64,000 nt of DNA from Bartonella apihabitans (GTDB taxonomy: Bacteria; Pseudomonadota; Alphaproteobacteria; Rhizobiales; Rhizobiaceae). Within the stretch, counting starts at the first letter, position 1. Each line of letters opens with the position of its first letter. The stretch is from NCBI RefSeq assembly GCF_030758755.1, contig NZ_CP132387.1, positions 1,116,001 to 1,180,000 on the forward strand, read 5' to 3'. Positions 1 through 9,566 of this stretch are shown here, piece by piece. A program made the position numbers and the translations under genes. The notes under the pieces are model-generated. The model searched no databases, was not told the DNA's origin, and saw only the letters and a list, made by a program, of their open reading frames with translations.

Positions 1-426
1 TCTCCATTTGATAAGACCGTTTCACTTGCAGAAGCTTTATTGGTACCGACGCGGATTTATGTCCGGTCTCTTCTTTCAGTATTGCGCAAAGATCTTGGCA
101 TTAAAGCCTTGGCACACATTACTGGTGGTGGCTTTCCTGAAAATATCCCGCGCGTATTGCCAAAAACATTGGCTGTCGAAGTAAATCTTGACGCAATCCG
201 AGTTCCGCCAGTGTTCTCCTGGCTTGCAAAACAGGGAAACATTGCAGAACAGGAAATGCTGCGAACCTATAATTGTGGTATCGGTATGATCGTTGTCGTC
301 GATAACAAAAAAGCCGACGATGTTTTCACAGCATTTCAGGCTGAGGGTGAAAAGCCGGTTCGTCTCGGACGTGTTACGGTCAGAAAAGACAAAGGCGTTG
401 TTTACAAAGGTCACCTCGGGTTATGA
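1..426 (+). CDS. purM: Phosphoribosylformylglycinamidine cyclo-ligase, C-terminal part (cut by window start)
   Basis: PurM closes the imidazole ring in purine synthesis (FGAM + ATP to AIR) in the cytoplasm. The reading frame is open from base 1 and gives about 141 residues, the C-terminal lobe. Visible family features are [14 protein letters not shown], the glycine-rich turn of the AIRS C-terminal domain, and the CGIGMIVVV stretch near the end. The true start lies upstream of the window, so the internal TTG at 40 is not a start. The stop TGA overlaps the purN ATG by four bases (ATGA), which implies translational coupling in a purMN operon. The assignment is firm; only the N-terminus is missing. 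Confidence 0.96.
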   Translation, partial: SPFDKTVSLAEALLVPTRIYVRSLLSVLRKDLGIKALAHITGGGFPENIPRVLPKTLAVEVNLDAIRVPPVFSWLAKQGNIAEQEMLRTYNCGIGMIVVVDNKKADDVFTAFQAEGEKPVRLGRVTVRKDKGVVYKGHLGL

Positions 427-1034
427 AAAAAAGAATAGTTATCCTCATTTCCGGAAGTGGTACCAATATGGTATCTCTTGTCGAAGCAACAAGAAAAGAT
501 AATTTTCCGGCCGAGATTGTCGCCGTTTTGAGTGACAATGACGACGCCAAGGGTATCGAGCGTGCAAGAGCTCTTGGTATTCCGGCCGATATCGTGCGAC
601 GTAAAAGTTTCACCGATAAAGATTTATTCGAAACTGCTCTTCTTGATCGGATTGATACATTCAAACCCGATATTATCTGTCTTGCCGGTTTTATGAGATT
701 AATCTCGCGCCGTATTATTACACCCTATGAAGGGCGGATATTGAATATCCACCCTGCTCTTCTCCCGCTTTTCAGAGGCCTGAACACTCATCAGCGAGCA
801 TTGGATGCCGGCGTAAAAATAAGCGGTTGCACCGTACACCTCGTAACTGAAGGCATGGATGAAGGCTCTATATTAGGTCAAGCTGCCGTACCCGTTCTGG
901 ACGACGACACGGCGGAAACTTTAGCTGCGCGGGTTCTTAAAGTTGAACACAAACTTTATCCGGCAACTTTACGGGCATTTATTGAAAGTGATTATAAAAA
1001 CACCAATGCCGGGCAACAAATCATATCATTCTGA
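423..1034 (+). CDS. purN: Phosphoribosylglycinamide formyltransferase
   Basis: PurN transfers a formyl group from 10-formyl-tetrahydrofolate to GAR, the third step of purine synthesis. The 203-residue length is usual for the family. The N-terminal nucleotide-binding turn ISGSGTN is at residues 10-15. The catalytic Asn, His and Asp are all in place: N108 and H110 in NIHPALLP, and D146 in TEGMDEG. The ATG overlaps the purM stop by four bases. No purine gene follows directly; a short inverted repeat lies just downstream at 1039-1058. Confidence 0.97.
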   Translation: MKKRIVILISGSGTNMVSLVEATRKDNFPAEIVAVLSDNDDAKGIERARALGIPADIVRRKSFTDKDLFETALLDRIDTFKPDIICLAGFMRLISRRIITPYEGRILNIHPALLPLFRGLNTHQRALDAGVKISGCTVHLVTEGMDEGSILGQAAVPVLDDDTAETLAARVLKVEHKLYPATLRAFIESDYKNTNAGQQIISF

Positions 1035-1371
1035 TCAATCAGGATATTAAAATCCTGAAGCATTCGAAAGCTCTTTTTGAAAGAAATAGCTGCAACTGTT
1101 TGTCTTGAGCTATTTTTAGGTAAAAAATTATTTGTAGTCACGAAAATAAACTTATTTGCATACCCCAATTCCGCTTTATTCTGATTGAATAATTTAATGA
1201 AGCGCCTTGGAAAATTCATTAAAACAAATTAATTAGTCCATTTGCAAAACGTTGCTTCAAATATGACTCCGTCTCCGAATAAACTTCGGCGCAATACCAT
1301 TTTCCTCTTCACAACTTATCAACCAATTCACCACATAATAGCTTTGAAACCTCTTATAGGATCGAGCTGTC
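1035..1371. other. 337-bp intergenic region between purN and the lipoprotein gene
   Basis: Contains the hairpin at 1039-1058 and AT-rich sequence. An AGGA sits about 10 bases before the GTG start at 1372 and is the likely ribosome binding site of the next gene. I see no RNA gene or small ORF with coding character. Confidence 0.5.
1039..1058 (+). terminator. Possible weak terminator hairpin after purN
   Basis: Seven-base perfect inverted repeat TCAGGAT / ATCCTGA with a six-base loop, beginning five bases after the purN stop. No U-run follows immediately; a CTTTTT lies about 14 bases further on. It may end the purMN transcript or only protect its 3' end. Confidence 0.35.
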
Positions 1372-2577
1372 GTGTTGCGTACAAAAACCATTTTTTTGAT
1401 AAGTTGTAGTGTTGTTATCAGCGGTTGTATGTCGGATTTACTGCAATATTTCCAATCGCCATCAAAAACTTCAAACGAGACAACGTCCAGCATCCGGCCT
1501 GCAAGCCCTCTCGGCACGATCAACAGTAAAGATTACGAGGCCTGGCGGAACGCCTATAATGCGTATAACAAACAAGCCACTGCCTATTGGGATCAAATCA
1601 GCGCGAAAAGAAAACTACGCAATGAAAAGCGGGCACGTGGACAAACAATTGAACTCACCGATTATGTTTTGTCACAGCCACCTCTCTATTCTGGACCAGC
1701 CAAGCCTTCCACTGGCAAAACAACAGGACCTTCGCGTTCAATTCCAGGTGTTGATGATTTTATTGCTGCCTCAAAACGCGTTTATGGTTTTCAACCGGAA
1801 AGACCATCTAACGAAAGCGAATTTATGCGCAGTTACGTAAATGCTGCGCAAGAAATTGGTCTTAATCGTGAACAACTTGTGTCTATCTACGCTTTTGAAA
1901 CCGGTGGTGATGGCACGCACGACCTGCAATCGGGCATGATAAAAGGCAAAGCAAATGCCCGACCAATCTCCACCGCTATAGGATATAATCAGCTTGTTGC
2001 AACAGCAAGTGTGAGCCTGATGTGGGAATATGGTAACGACATTGCAAAAGAACTACGACAAAAAGCGCAGCAGGCGTCAGGAACAGAAAGAACAAAACTT
2101 CTGGAAAAAGCTAATGTTGTTGAACGCATGACGGCAAAAGCAAAAACAGTTCCGCATAATTGGGGAGCTCAAAGCGAGCTTGCGAAAACCGATGCCGGAC
2201 TTGGAATGCATGCTATGACTATGGATAAGGATGTCGGTCCGCTCTTGCAAATCCATAAGTTGAGAACTTCCTTGACATTTTTGCGACGCAAAGGCGTTTC
2301 GCGTCCCCTTTCGGGCGCTGAACTCGAGATGCTCAACCTCACCGGTGATGGCAACGGCTACGACATGGTGACAATGCCATCCCAATATCGTGCCAAGGTT
2401 CCCACTGCAAATTTCTTTTTGCGTCCAGGTTACGAAAGAAATCCCGTAGCCATTCGTAACAATACGGTTGCAGCCTTACTTGACGCGACGGAAAGTAAAA
2501 TGGAGGCAAATATGCAAAAAGATGGCGCGCAAATGCTGAACCGTATTTATCAGTCAACAACACTTGCTCGTAATTAA
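1372..2577 (+). CDS. Putative lipoprotein with a lysozyme-like (transglycosylase-like) region
   Basis: 401 residues starting with GTG. A hydrophobic signal sequence ends in the lipobox-like VISGC (Cys19), so the protein is probably lipidated and exported. A Pro/Thr/Ser-rich linker follows to about residue 125. The region around residues 160-230 contains QLVSIYAFETGGDGTHDLQS followed by a STAIGYNQLVA stretch. The order Glu, short loop, then G-Y-N-Q is like the Glu and G-Y-x-Q turns of soluble lytic transglycosylases, so a peptidoglycan-related role is possible, with Glu176 or a neighbour as candidate catalytic residue. This is inference from motif shape; I do not recognise a named family. The gene stands alone and ends at a strong bidirectional terminator. 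Confidence 0.7.
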   Translation: MLRTKTIFLISCSVVISGCMSDLLQYFQSPSKTSNETTSSIRPASPLGTINSKDYEAWRNAYNAYNKQATAYWDQISAKRKLRNEKRARGQTIELTDYVLSQPPLYSGPAKPSTGKTTGPSRSIPGVDDFIAASKRVYGFQPERPSNESEFMRSYVNAAQEIGLNREQLVSIYAFETGGDGTHDLQSGMIKGKANARPISTAIGYNQLVATASVSLMWEYGNDIAKELRQKAQQASGTERTKLLEKANVVERMTAKAKTVPHNWGAQSELAKTDAGLGMHAMTMDKDVGPLLQIHKLRTSLTFLRRKGVSRPLSGAELEMLNLTGDGNGYDMVTMPSQYRAKVPTANFFLRPGYERNPVAIRNNTVAALLDATESKMEANMQKDGAQMLNRIYQSTTLARN

Positions 2578-2613
2578 AAAACAATTTTGCCCGAGTTGGA
2601 AAACAATTCATAA

Positions 2614-2648
2614 AAATCAAAAGGCGGTGTGAAACCGCCTTTTGATTT
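2614..2648. terminator. Bidirectional terminator between convergent genes
   Basis: Perfect 15-base stem: left arm 2614-2628 (core AAAAGGCGGT), right arm 2634-2648 (core ACCGCCTTTT), five-base loop. The arms carry A-runs and T-runs, so it can act as a rho-independent terminator in both directions, for the lipoprotein gene (+) and the binding-protein gene (-). Confidence 0.92.
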
Positions 2649-2656
2649 GAAATTGG

Positions 2657-3768
2657 TTACTCTGCAGAAACAATCTCGCCATTATGCCATTTATACATCG
2701 AAAAGACTTTCGATGTTATATCGCCGCGATCGCCATAGGTAATCTCGCCCAAAGTCGTTTTAATGGGCTCGCCCGATTTGATTGCACTTGCTACCGCTTC
2801 AGGATCTGAAGCAGAACCGGCTTTTTCGATGCCAAAAGTCAAGACTTGTATAGCCGCATAACCATTGATTGCAAAAGTCTCCGGAGGAATATTCTGCGCT
2901 TTCAATGCCTTTATCGTCTCTTGTGCTTCCGGGTTTGTCTTGACATCCACAGAATTGGTGAACAGTGATCCCTCGGCTGCATTTCCTGCAATCGACCACA
3001 ATTCCGATGTATTGTAACCATCACCACCAATAAGTGGGGCTTCAAGACCTTGTTCACGCATCTGCTTCAAGAGTAGTCCGGCCTCGGGATGATACCCGCC
3101 AAAGTAGACATAGTCGACTTTTTCCTGTTTCAGTCGGCTGACCATAACAGAATAATCCTTCTCTCCCGGTGTAATATTACCATAAAAGACTTCCGTTACA
3201 CCACCTTTATTGAGCGCAGCTTTGAACGCATCAGCTAAACCTTTGCCATAAGTTGCACGGTCATGAATGATAGCAATGCGTTTATCTTTCAGATGTTTGA
3301 TATAATAGTCTGCTGCGTAATCGCCCTGCTGGTCATCCCGTCCGATAGTACGCAGGACGTTCCATAGTCCACGGCTTGAAAGTTCAGGCGTTGTCGATGA
3401 AGGTGTTATCATCAAAACATCGTTTTCTTCCAAAATATTCGAGACAGGCAATGCGATATTCGAGGTAACCGGTCCGATGACATATTGGATGCCTTCACCA
3501 ATCAACTGATTTGCCGCTGAAACCCCCTGCTTGGGTTCTGCCCCGTCGTCAAAAACCTTCAAAACAACTTTTTCGCCATTGATACCGCCATTTTTATTCA
3601 ATTCCTCAATGGCCACTTTCACACCGTTATTAGCCTGTATGCCGTAAGCTGCAACAGGCCCCGTAATGGCCCGATGAAACCGATAACAATATCGGCAAAA
3701 GCTGACGCTGTGAAAAAACTACCAGTCAAAGCCAAGGCTGAAACTGTAGAAATCAGTATTTTGCGCAT
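2657..3768 (-). CDS. Leu/Ile/Val-type ABC transporter periplasmic binding protein (frameshifted near its N-terminus)
   Basis: Periplasmic solute-binding protein of the LivJ/LivK type, which would deliver branched-chain amino acids to a LivHMGF-like importer. The ATG at 3768 opens a signal peptide (MRKILISTVSALALTGSFF...ASAFA) and the mature start DIVIGFIGP. The frame then breaks at about 3667-3672, where GGGCCATT lacks one base compared with a Gly-Pro-Ile reading, and resumes as VAAYGIQANNGVKVAIEELN. Restoring one base gives about 370 residues, the usual length. The rest is intact, including TPSSTTPELSSRG and DYSVMVSRLK. No permease or ATPase genes adjoin it, so it is an orphan binding protein. 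The window has a full liv operon at 37.9-42.8 kb with its own, different binding protein. The break may be a sequence error or a true mutation. Confidence 0.85.
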
Positions 3769-3867
3769 GGTTCACCCTCTTTAGCATATTTTACGGTGCT
3801 TATCTTGCATTAGATAGCGAGGATTTCAATCATTTTAACGAATTGTTTTGATGAAAAACGCAAAAAA

Positions 3868-6422
3868 TCATGAATTGGTAGCGCTTTCGTCGGAAAGCAT
3901 TTCTTTCACTTTCATAGCTAACTGCTTCAACGTAAAAGGTTTTGACAAAAATCCGAAAACCGCGTCAGGCGGCAAATTTTTCGCAAAAGCATCTTTCGCA
4001 TATCCTGAAACAAAAACAAATTTTATATCCGGATATTTTTTCTGCATTTCGCCAAGCAATGTAGGTCCATCCATCTCCGGCATAACAACATCGGATACCA
4101 CAAGATCGACAGCACCATTGTGTTCTGCTATGATATCAAGTGCCTCGATACCGTTTTCGGCCTCCAGCACTTTATAGCCGCGCGATTGGAGAGCGCGCAC
4201 ACCACCCATTCTCACCGCCGCTTCATCTTCAACAAGAAGGACAGTTGCATTCCCTGAGAGGTCGGCATTTTTTTCACTTAATGATTTTACCGGTTCAACT
4301 GCTTTTTGTTCATTTTTGACGGGATCGGCAATAAATCTTGGCAGGAAAATACGGAATTTCGTACCTTTCCCCTCTTCGCTCTCACAGTAAATAAAACCAC
4401 CGGTCTGTTTGACAATCCCGTAGACCATCGACAGACCAAGCCCCGTGCCCTTGCCTACCTCTTTGGTAGTAAAAAACGGCTCGAACATTTTTTCCTGAAC
4501 GGCTTTCGGTATACCGGTACCATTGTCCTCCACATCAAGCTCCACATAATCATCAGCAATCAACCCTTCAAAGCCGAGATCTGCAGCCTTTTGTTTTGCC
4601 AAATTGGTGGTCGTAACCGTAATATTCCCGCCCTTGGGCATTGCATCGCGGGCATTGATGACGAGGTTCATCAAAACGCGCTGAAAAGATGCCTGATCGA
4701 CTTTGACACTCCACAAATCGCGTCCGTGATTGAATTTCAAATGGATGTTGCTTCCCAAAAGCGGCGTCAAAAGATTTCTCACGTCAGAAAGCAATTCTGT
4801 GAGATCCACCACTTCCGGTCGCAATGTTTGGCGACGAGAAAAAGCCAATAATTGTTGAACAAGCGAAGCGGCACGATTGGCATTATTTTTGATATTGATA
4901 AGATCGGCATGAGCCGGATCAGAACTGCGATGACTTGCCAAAAGCAAATCACATGACATGATAATTGCTGTCAAAACATTATTGAAGTCGTGAGCGATAC
5001 CACCGGCGAGCTGCCCGATTGCCTGCAGCTTTTGTCCTTGTGCCATTTTGTCTTCCAGAGTTTTTTGAGCTGTTGTCTCCACAACGGACAATATTGCCGC
5101 TTCTTCACTCTGCTCACGCGTTTGTCGCGAAATCCCGAGAAAAAATAAACGGAAGTGTCTATTTTCATCGCCGGCAAGACTAACTTCGGTCGAATATTTC
5201 GCTTGCGGGTTTCCCGATATTTTTTTGAAAAAGTCGTCTAAATTACGCTTCCCTTCGAGCGTGAATAAATCACCAAGAACTATTTTTTCGTCTTTGCCTT
5301 TTTTTATATCGAAAAGGAGACTGAACGGGCGGTTCATGTTCGTTAATTCGCCTCGTTGGTCAACCATTGCGAGGGCTATCGGCGCATTGTCAAAATAATA
5401 ACGGAAATTATCTGACAGGCTATCTAATGTAGGTGCGATAACCGCTTGCCTCGACAAGGGGAGCAGCACAAATCGATAAATAATATCTTCCTTTTGTTCG
5501 GAGGTCTCTTTGGTCGCACAAACAATAAACTTCAAATAATTCTGGGTCTCGCCATGCCAATCGACAAAAAACTCATAGCTTCCATCTGCATGATCTATAT
5601 TGTTTCTGATTTCTTCCCAGTTTGACGTTTGTCCGAATGTCTCGAAGACTTTATCAAATGAAATCCCCGCCATTTTGAAGTTTTGAAGATCAATATGAAG
5701 CAAATTTGCCAATGGCGCATTGACATAAAGAAACCTGCCATTGACATCGGTTGAAAGAAAACCGGCAGGTCCCGATCAAGATGATTAATAGCTTCCTGAA
5801 GATTCCGGAAAAGCGGCTCGTACATATTGCGAGCAAAGCCAGTATCTTCAAGACGCCATATCAAAAAGGCGCGCCCGTTCAGCTCTACCGGTTTAACCGA
5901 AAGACTATACCAGGTTTGCGTTTCGTTCACATCTTCCGGATATAGCGAGTTTCCGCGCAATTCTTCGCGCGCTGTTTGACCGGCAACCGCTTTCGTGGTC
6001 AGTCGATAAAATGCCGGCTCGATACCTTCAAGCGACGAAAAAAGAGAAAACACCGTCTTCGCGCTATCAAAACTTTTAAGTTTTGCGCATGTAGCATTGG
6101 TCGAAATAATATTGCCGGAAGCATCGGAAAGGATGATTGCGTCGTCAAGCGTATCAACCAGCAACGGTTTACTATCGTCTTCCAAAGCTTTTGCGTTGGA
6201 AAAAGCACCTATTAAAAATAATATAAGTACAGCAAATCCTGTTATTGCAAAAAATAAAAACAGTAACAAGGAAAGAACATCCAAATGTTCTTCTCCTGTA
6301 AAGCAATCGGCAATTGCTACCAGAACACTAAAGCTTACAATTATAGCAACGACATACCGTAATAATTTTATATATTTATTCGAAAAAGCCCAATTATGCG
6401 TCAATGTTTCCGGCTTTTTCAT
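3868..6422 (-). CDS. cckA: Hybrid sensor histidine kinase CckA (frameshifted in the PAS region)
   Basis: CckA is the membrane kinase/phosphatase that feeds phosphate through ChpT to the master regulator CtrA and controls the alphaproteobacterial cell cycle. The reconstructed protein is about 851 residues. Its order is two membrane helices (roughly residues 20-45 and 58-82), PAS-like sensor regions, a HisKA domain with the phospho-acceptor in GGIAHDFNN (about His478), an HATPase domain with DNGTGIP and GTGLGLSMVYG, and a C-terminal receiver with its Asp in VVSDVVMPEMDG (about Asp778). The frame breaks at 5760-5766: DRDLP is followed by a one-base shift at CCGG, then GFLSTDVNGRFLYVN resumes. 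I take the ATG at 6422; an ATG at 6446 and a GTG at 6449 are alternatives. In a gene normally essential in related bacteria, a sequencing error is the simplest explanation. Confidence 0.9.
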
Positions 6423-6677
6423 GATATTATGTCTGCCTCTTACCATCACAGTTGATTCTCGATCACATTTTGCCTCAAATTGTGCTTGTCATGAAGTGTT
6501 AATGGTGGAAAACAGAAAATTGACAGCGTTAATTTTGTTAAAATAAAAAACCACTGTATATATAACTGCAAACATCTGTCCATTCCCCTATATTGCTACT
6601 TTCCATCAAGAGGTGCTCTGGCATATAGATAGACAGACGGATATGGTCACGCTTTTCCAGCAGGAGAGAAATAAGGC

Positions 6678-7703
6678 ATGCATTTTGGGTTAGAAAATCA
6701 GATTGGACAATCTGCAGCGAATATTATTAGCAGCCTTGTTGTGCTTATTATCGTTATTGCTGCAATTGCGATTACCATCAAGTTACTGCGTAAATTCAAT
6801 AACGGTACCTTTGTCGTAGGCGGAAAATCACGTACACCCCGTCTATCTGTTCGAGACGCGGCTGCGGTCGATCGCACTCGCCGCCTTGTTCTCGTGCGCC
6901 GTGACAATGTCGAACATCTGCTGATGATTGGTGAACCAACAGATCTTGTTATCGAAACCAACATAAAATTGGATGAAAATTCAACCAAACGTGAAATTCA
7001 TGTCGAGCCAATGAATGAGGATGCTAAAGGCTCTACATCTATTCCGAATTATCGTAAACCGGAGTTGCGTGCATCTTTATCCGATACGCAACAAGCTGCT
7101 GCTTCGCCTGCCATACAAGCAAGTGACGAACGGCTGGAAGCTGATCTGTCTTCATTGCAGGAGGATTTCAAGCCCACACTTTCGTCAAGAGAGGCGGCTT
7201 TTTCACCCCGTCGGCATGTGCCTGAACCAAATCTGGATCCGTCAATCGAAAATACCAACGTCAATCCCGTTCGCCAAACTCATAGAGAACCTTCTTTATC
7301 ATTTGAAGATCGGCATGATGTAAATTTGGCTCCCTCACACGACCTTAACAAGGCAGTGCCGCCTCATACGTTGAACCGTCCGGCCGAGCAGAACGTAGAT
7401 GCGTTCGCTGACAACAACGAATTTAGCAACAGACCATCACGTAACCCTATCCCACGGGAACCAACCTTGACAGATTTTCCAGTTGCTCCATCACCTCGAC
7501 AAACTACGCTGAAAGAGGAACTTGCACCTCGTTTCACCCCGTCGGTGAAAGATGAAACAATTAGTGCGGAAATCGAGGGACGTCGTGAACCATCTTTACG
7601 AGTACCGCCAAAAACAATTGATCCAGCTGTTAATCTTGATGACGATTTCGATCATATGTTCGAAAACGAGTTGAAAAACGCAATCAAAGACGAAAAGAGC
7701 TGA
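6678..7703 (+). CDS. FliO-like single-pass membrane protein with a long disordered tail
   Basis: 341 residues. One membrane helix lies at about residues 15-36 (SSLVVLIIVIAAIAITIKLL). A compact basic domain follows, with RTRRLVLVRRDNVEHLLMIG and GEPTDLVIETNI, the signature of the FliO-like domain seen in alphaproteobacteria. The remaining roughly 230 residues are Pro/Ser/Arg/Asp/Glu-rich and look disordered, with three copies of an R-E-P-S/T-L motif. Related genes are often named fliO, but no flagellar genes are present here and the conserved neighbour is cckA, so a flagellar role is not shown. It is transcribed divergently from cckA across a 255-bp gap. Confidence 0.75.
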   Translation: MHFGLENQIGQSAANIISSLVVLIIVIAAIAITIKLLRKFNNGTFVVGGKSRTPRLSVRDAAAVDRTRRLVLVRRDNVEHLLMIGEPTDLVIETNIKLDENSTKREIHVEPMNEDAKGSTSIPNYRKPELRASLSDTQQAAASPAIQASDERLEADLSSLQEDFKPTLSSREAAFSPRRHVPEPNLDPSIENTNVNPVRQTHREPSLSFEDRHDVNLAPSHDLNKAVPPHTLNRPAEQNVDAFADNNEFSNRPSRNPIPREPTLTDFPVAPSPRQTTLKEELAPRFTPSVKDETISAEIEGRREPSLRVPPKTIDPAVNLDDDFDHMFENELKNAIKDEKS

Positions 7704-8341
7704 GAACAGTCAAAAACTGCAGCTATTTCGTTATCAATCGTTCCGTTTGTCAATTTTTTGAATTTGTCTGTAACGGAATCCGTAATAGAACTCGATTTCG
7801 ATTATGCAAAACGTCCAAGCGTTTTCATATTTAGCTGCTGTTCCGGTCTGGCAAAACGCGTGAATTAGCAACAAAATCCGCTTGTCTCAATTAAAGCGGA
7901 TCAGCTTTGAACACATATTTTGACTGGAAGAAAAGTTTAGAGAAACAAAAGTTTACATTTGTCTAAATATGAACCTGTCTCTTCAATAGCTTTTAAAAGG
8001 GGAGTTTCCCGATTTCCGATTTTAATATTTCACTCTTTTTAATTGCAACATAAGCAAAATTTTTTACCACATATGCGCGCAATGATAGAAAACAGCTATC
8101 CTTCGCAAGAAAAAATCGCATATTTCTCATTCGTCTGATTATACCCCCCTTCATAGTTGTCCAATCAGACCAAAAAAGCAGTTTTCAAACTGTGTTATGA
8201 GTTGCTCAAGGGGTAAATTTCCTGCCCCCTCATAGGAGCAAAGTGTTACTCAACGGCCAGAAAAACAGAAGCCAAAAATACAAAAGTCTGTGTCAAGGAT
8301 CCACTCGACACAGACCTTTTTCAGTCAGCTAAAAATCCGGT
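7704..8341. other. 638-bp intergenic region between the FliO-like gene and dksA
   Basis: Strongly AT-rich between two convergent genes. It holds a seven-base stem TCCGCTT/AAGCGGA (7877-7900, loop of ten), a five-base G/C stem near 8210-8232, and the strong dksA terminator at 8286-8315. No ORF here has coding character. A small RNA is possible, but nothing recognisable is visible. Confidence 0.5.
8286..8315. terminator. Terminator downstream of dksA
   Basis: Nine-base perfect stem GTCTGTGTC / GACACAGAC with a 12-base loop. On the minus strand it is followed by TTTTGTATTTTT, so it should end dksA transcription; on the plus strand it is followed by CTTTTT. Confidence 0.8.
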
Positions 8342-8758
8342 TTATTCGTCCTTATAAACCTTTTCACGCTTTTCGTGACGTTCCTGAGCTTCAATAGAAA
8401 GGGTTGCAATTGGACGGGCATCGAGGCGTTTTATGCTGATCGGTTCTCCGGTCTCCTCGCAATAACCGTAGGTACCGTCATTCAGCCGTTCCAATGCCGC
8501 ATCGATTTTAGCGATCAACTTGCGTTGCCGATCTCGGGCGCGCAGCTCGATTGCACGGTCCGTTTCAGATGAAGCGCGATCTGCCAAATCCGGTTGGTTA
8601 GCATTTTCTTCCTGCAAATTTTCGAGCGTTTCGCGTGCTTCGCGTAAAATATCGTTTTTCCAAGCTATAAGTTTAGCACGAAAATAAACTTTTTGCCTTT
8701 CGCTCATGAAAGGCTCATCTTCGCTGGGATGATACTCGGCGTCCAATGTTTCGCTCAT
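8342..8758 (-). CDS. dksA: DksA/TraR-family RNA polymerase-binding factor, single-cysteine type
   Basis: DksA binds the secondary channel of RNA polymerase and, with ppGpp, tunes rRNA and stress promoters. The start MSETLDAEYHPSEDEPF at 8758 is chosen because GGAGG precedes it by 7 bases; the upstream in-frame extension has no DksA character. The protein is 138 residues with a long coiled-coil region (about 20-90) and the zinc-finger remnant YGYCEETGEPI. Only one cysteine remains: canonical C4 positions are Thr, Ser/Ile and Ala here (ATLSIEAQERHE). From memory this degenerate finger is usual in rhizobial DksA, so it is a lineage feature rather than decay. Confidence 0.93.
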   Translation of the reverse strand: MSETLDAEYHPSEDEPFMSERQKVYFRAKLIAWKNDILREARETLENLQEENANQPDLADRASSETDRAIELRARDRQRKLIAKIDAALERLNDGTYGYCEETGEPISIKRLDARPIATLSIEAQERHEKREKVYKDE

Positions 8759-8949
8759 AGTCAAGCCTCCACATGTTGTATGTGCGGCTCTATATATTGT
8801 GCAAAAAATTCCAACACAAGACAAAAAATATATTTTTGATCCATTTTTCAACACATTACTAATATATCAACTCAACAAACAGTATAGAACGCAATAGAAT
8901 AGACATTCTTCAATTTAGATTTCAGCTTAGTTCATTTTGTGATTGAGAG

Positions 8950-9453
8950 ATGACTGATCACCAACGAATAACTTTAGGGCTTATGCGCCATGGAGAGGCG
9001 GAAACCGGCACGAAACCGGGAAAAGATATTGACCGTCCATTATCTGAAAAAGGCCGTTTTGACGCAAAAACAATAGGAACAATACTTGCCGGTTATATCT
9101 CTGGTCCGTTAACAATAATATGTTCTCCGGCACAGAGAACGCGACAAACTCTTGATGCGCTTTGCCTGAAATCAAGTATAAGCCTAAAAATTATTGACAA
9201 ATTATATTATGGTAATTTTGACGATTATATTTCCCTCATCACAACAAGTTCGCTAGACGGTGTGCCTTTGCTCGTAATCGGTCATAATCCGGCCATAAGT
9301 CAGGTCGTCACAAAGTTGAACAATAATTGCCTTCCGGTTGCTTCTCTTCCCCATTTTTTACAACCGGCAAATCTTGCTTTATTCGATTTTCCTATAGCTA
9401 AAAACCGGATATCAATTAGCAAGGGCAACTTTATTGCACTTCTCAAACCATGA
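8950..9453 (+). CDS. SixA-like phosphohistidine phosphatase (histidine phosphatase superfamily)
   Basis: 167 residues of the branch-1 histidine phosphatase fold. The catalytic motif LMRHGEAE lies at about residues 12-19. The second-half features are SPAQRTRQTLDAL (phosphate-pocket Arg) and VIGHNPAIS (second catalytic His). The family contains SixA, which removes phosphate from phosphohistidine on signalling proteins; the substrate here is unknown. It follows dksA divergently and precedes the YcjX-like gene on the same strand. Confidence 0.85.
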   Translation: MTDHQRITLGLMRHGEAETGTKPGKDIDRPLSEKGRFDAKTIGTILAGYISGPLTIICSPAQRTRQTLDALCLKSSISLKIIDKLYYGNFDDYISLITTSSLDGVPLLVIGHNPAISQVVTKLNNNCLPVASLPHFLQPANLALFDFPIAKNRISISKGNFIALLKP

Positions 9454-9566
9454 ACAGGTCTTGTCTTGTCCACATTGCAGGCCCTGTCTTGCGCACGTTA
9501 TTCGTGTGCACCATATGCTTGATTGACAAACTGATTTTGTAGAAATTAATCGAGGATTGAGTTTAT

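Noticed and set aside
6423..6677. CtrA-type sites (TTAA-N7-TTAA) between cckA and the FliO-like gene
   Set aside because: TTAA pairs occur, but with five-base spacing, so they do not fit the known site.
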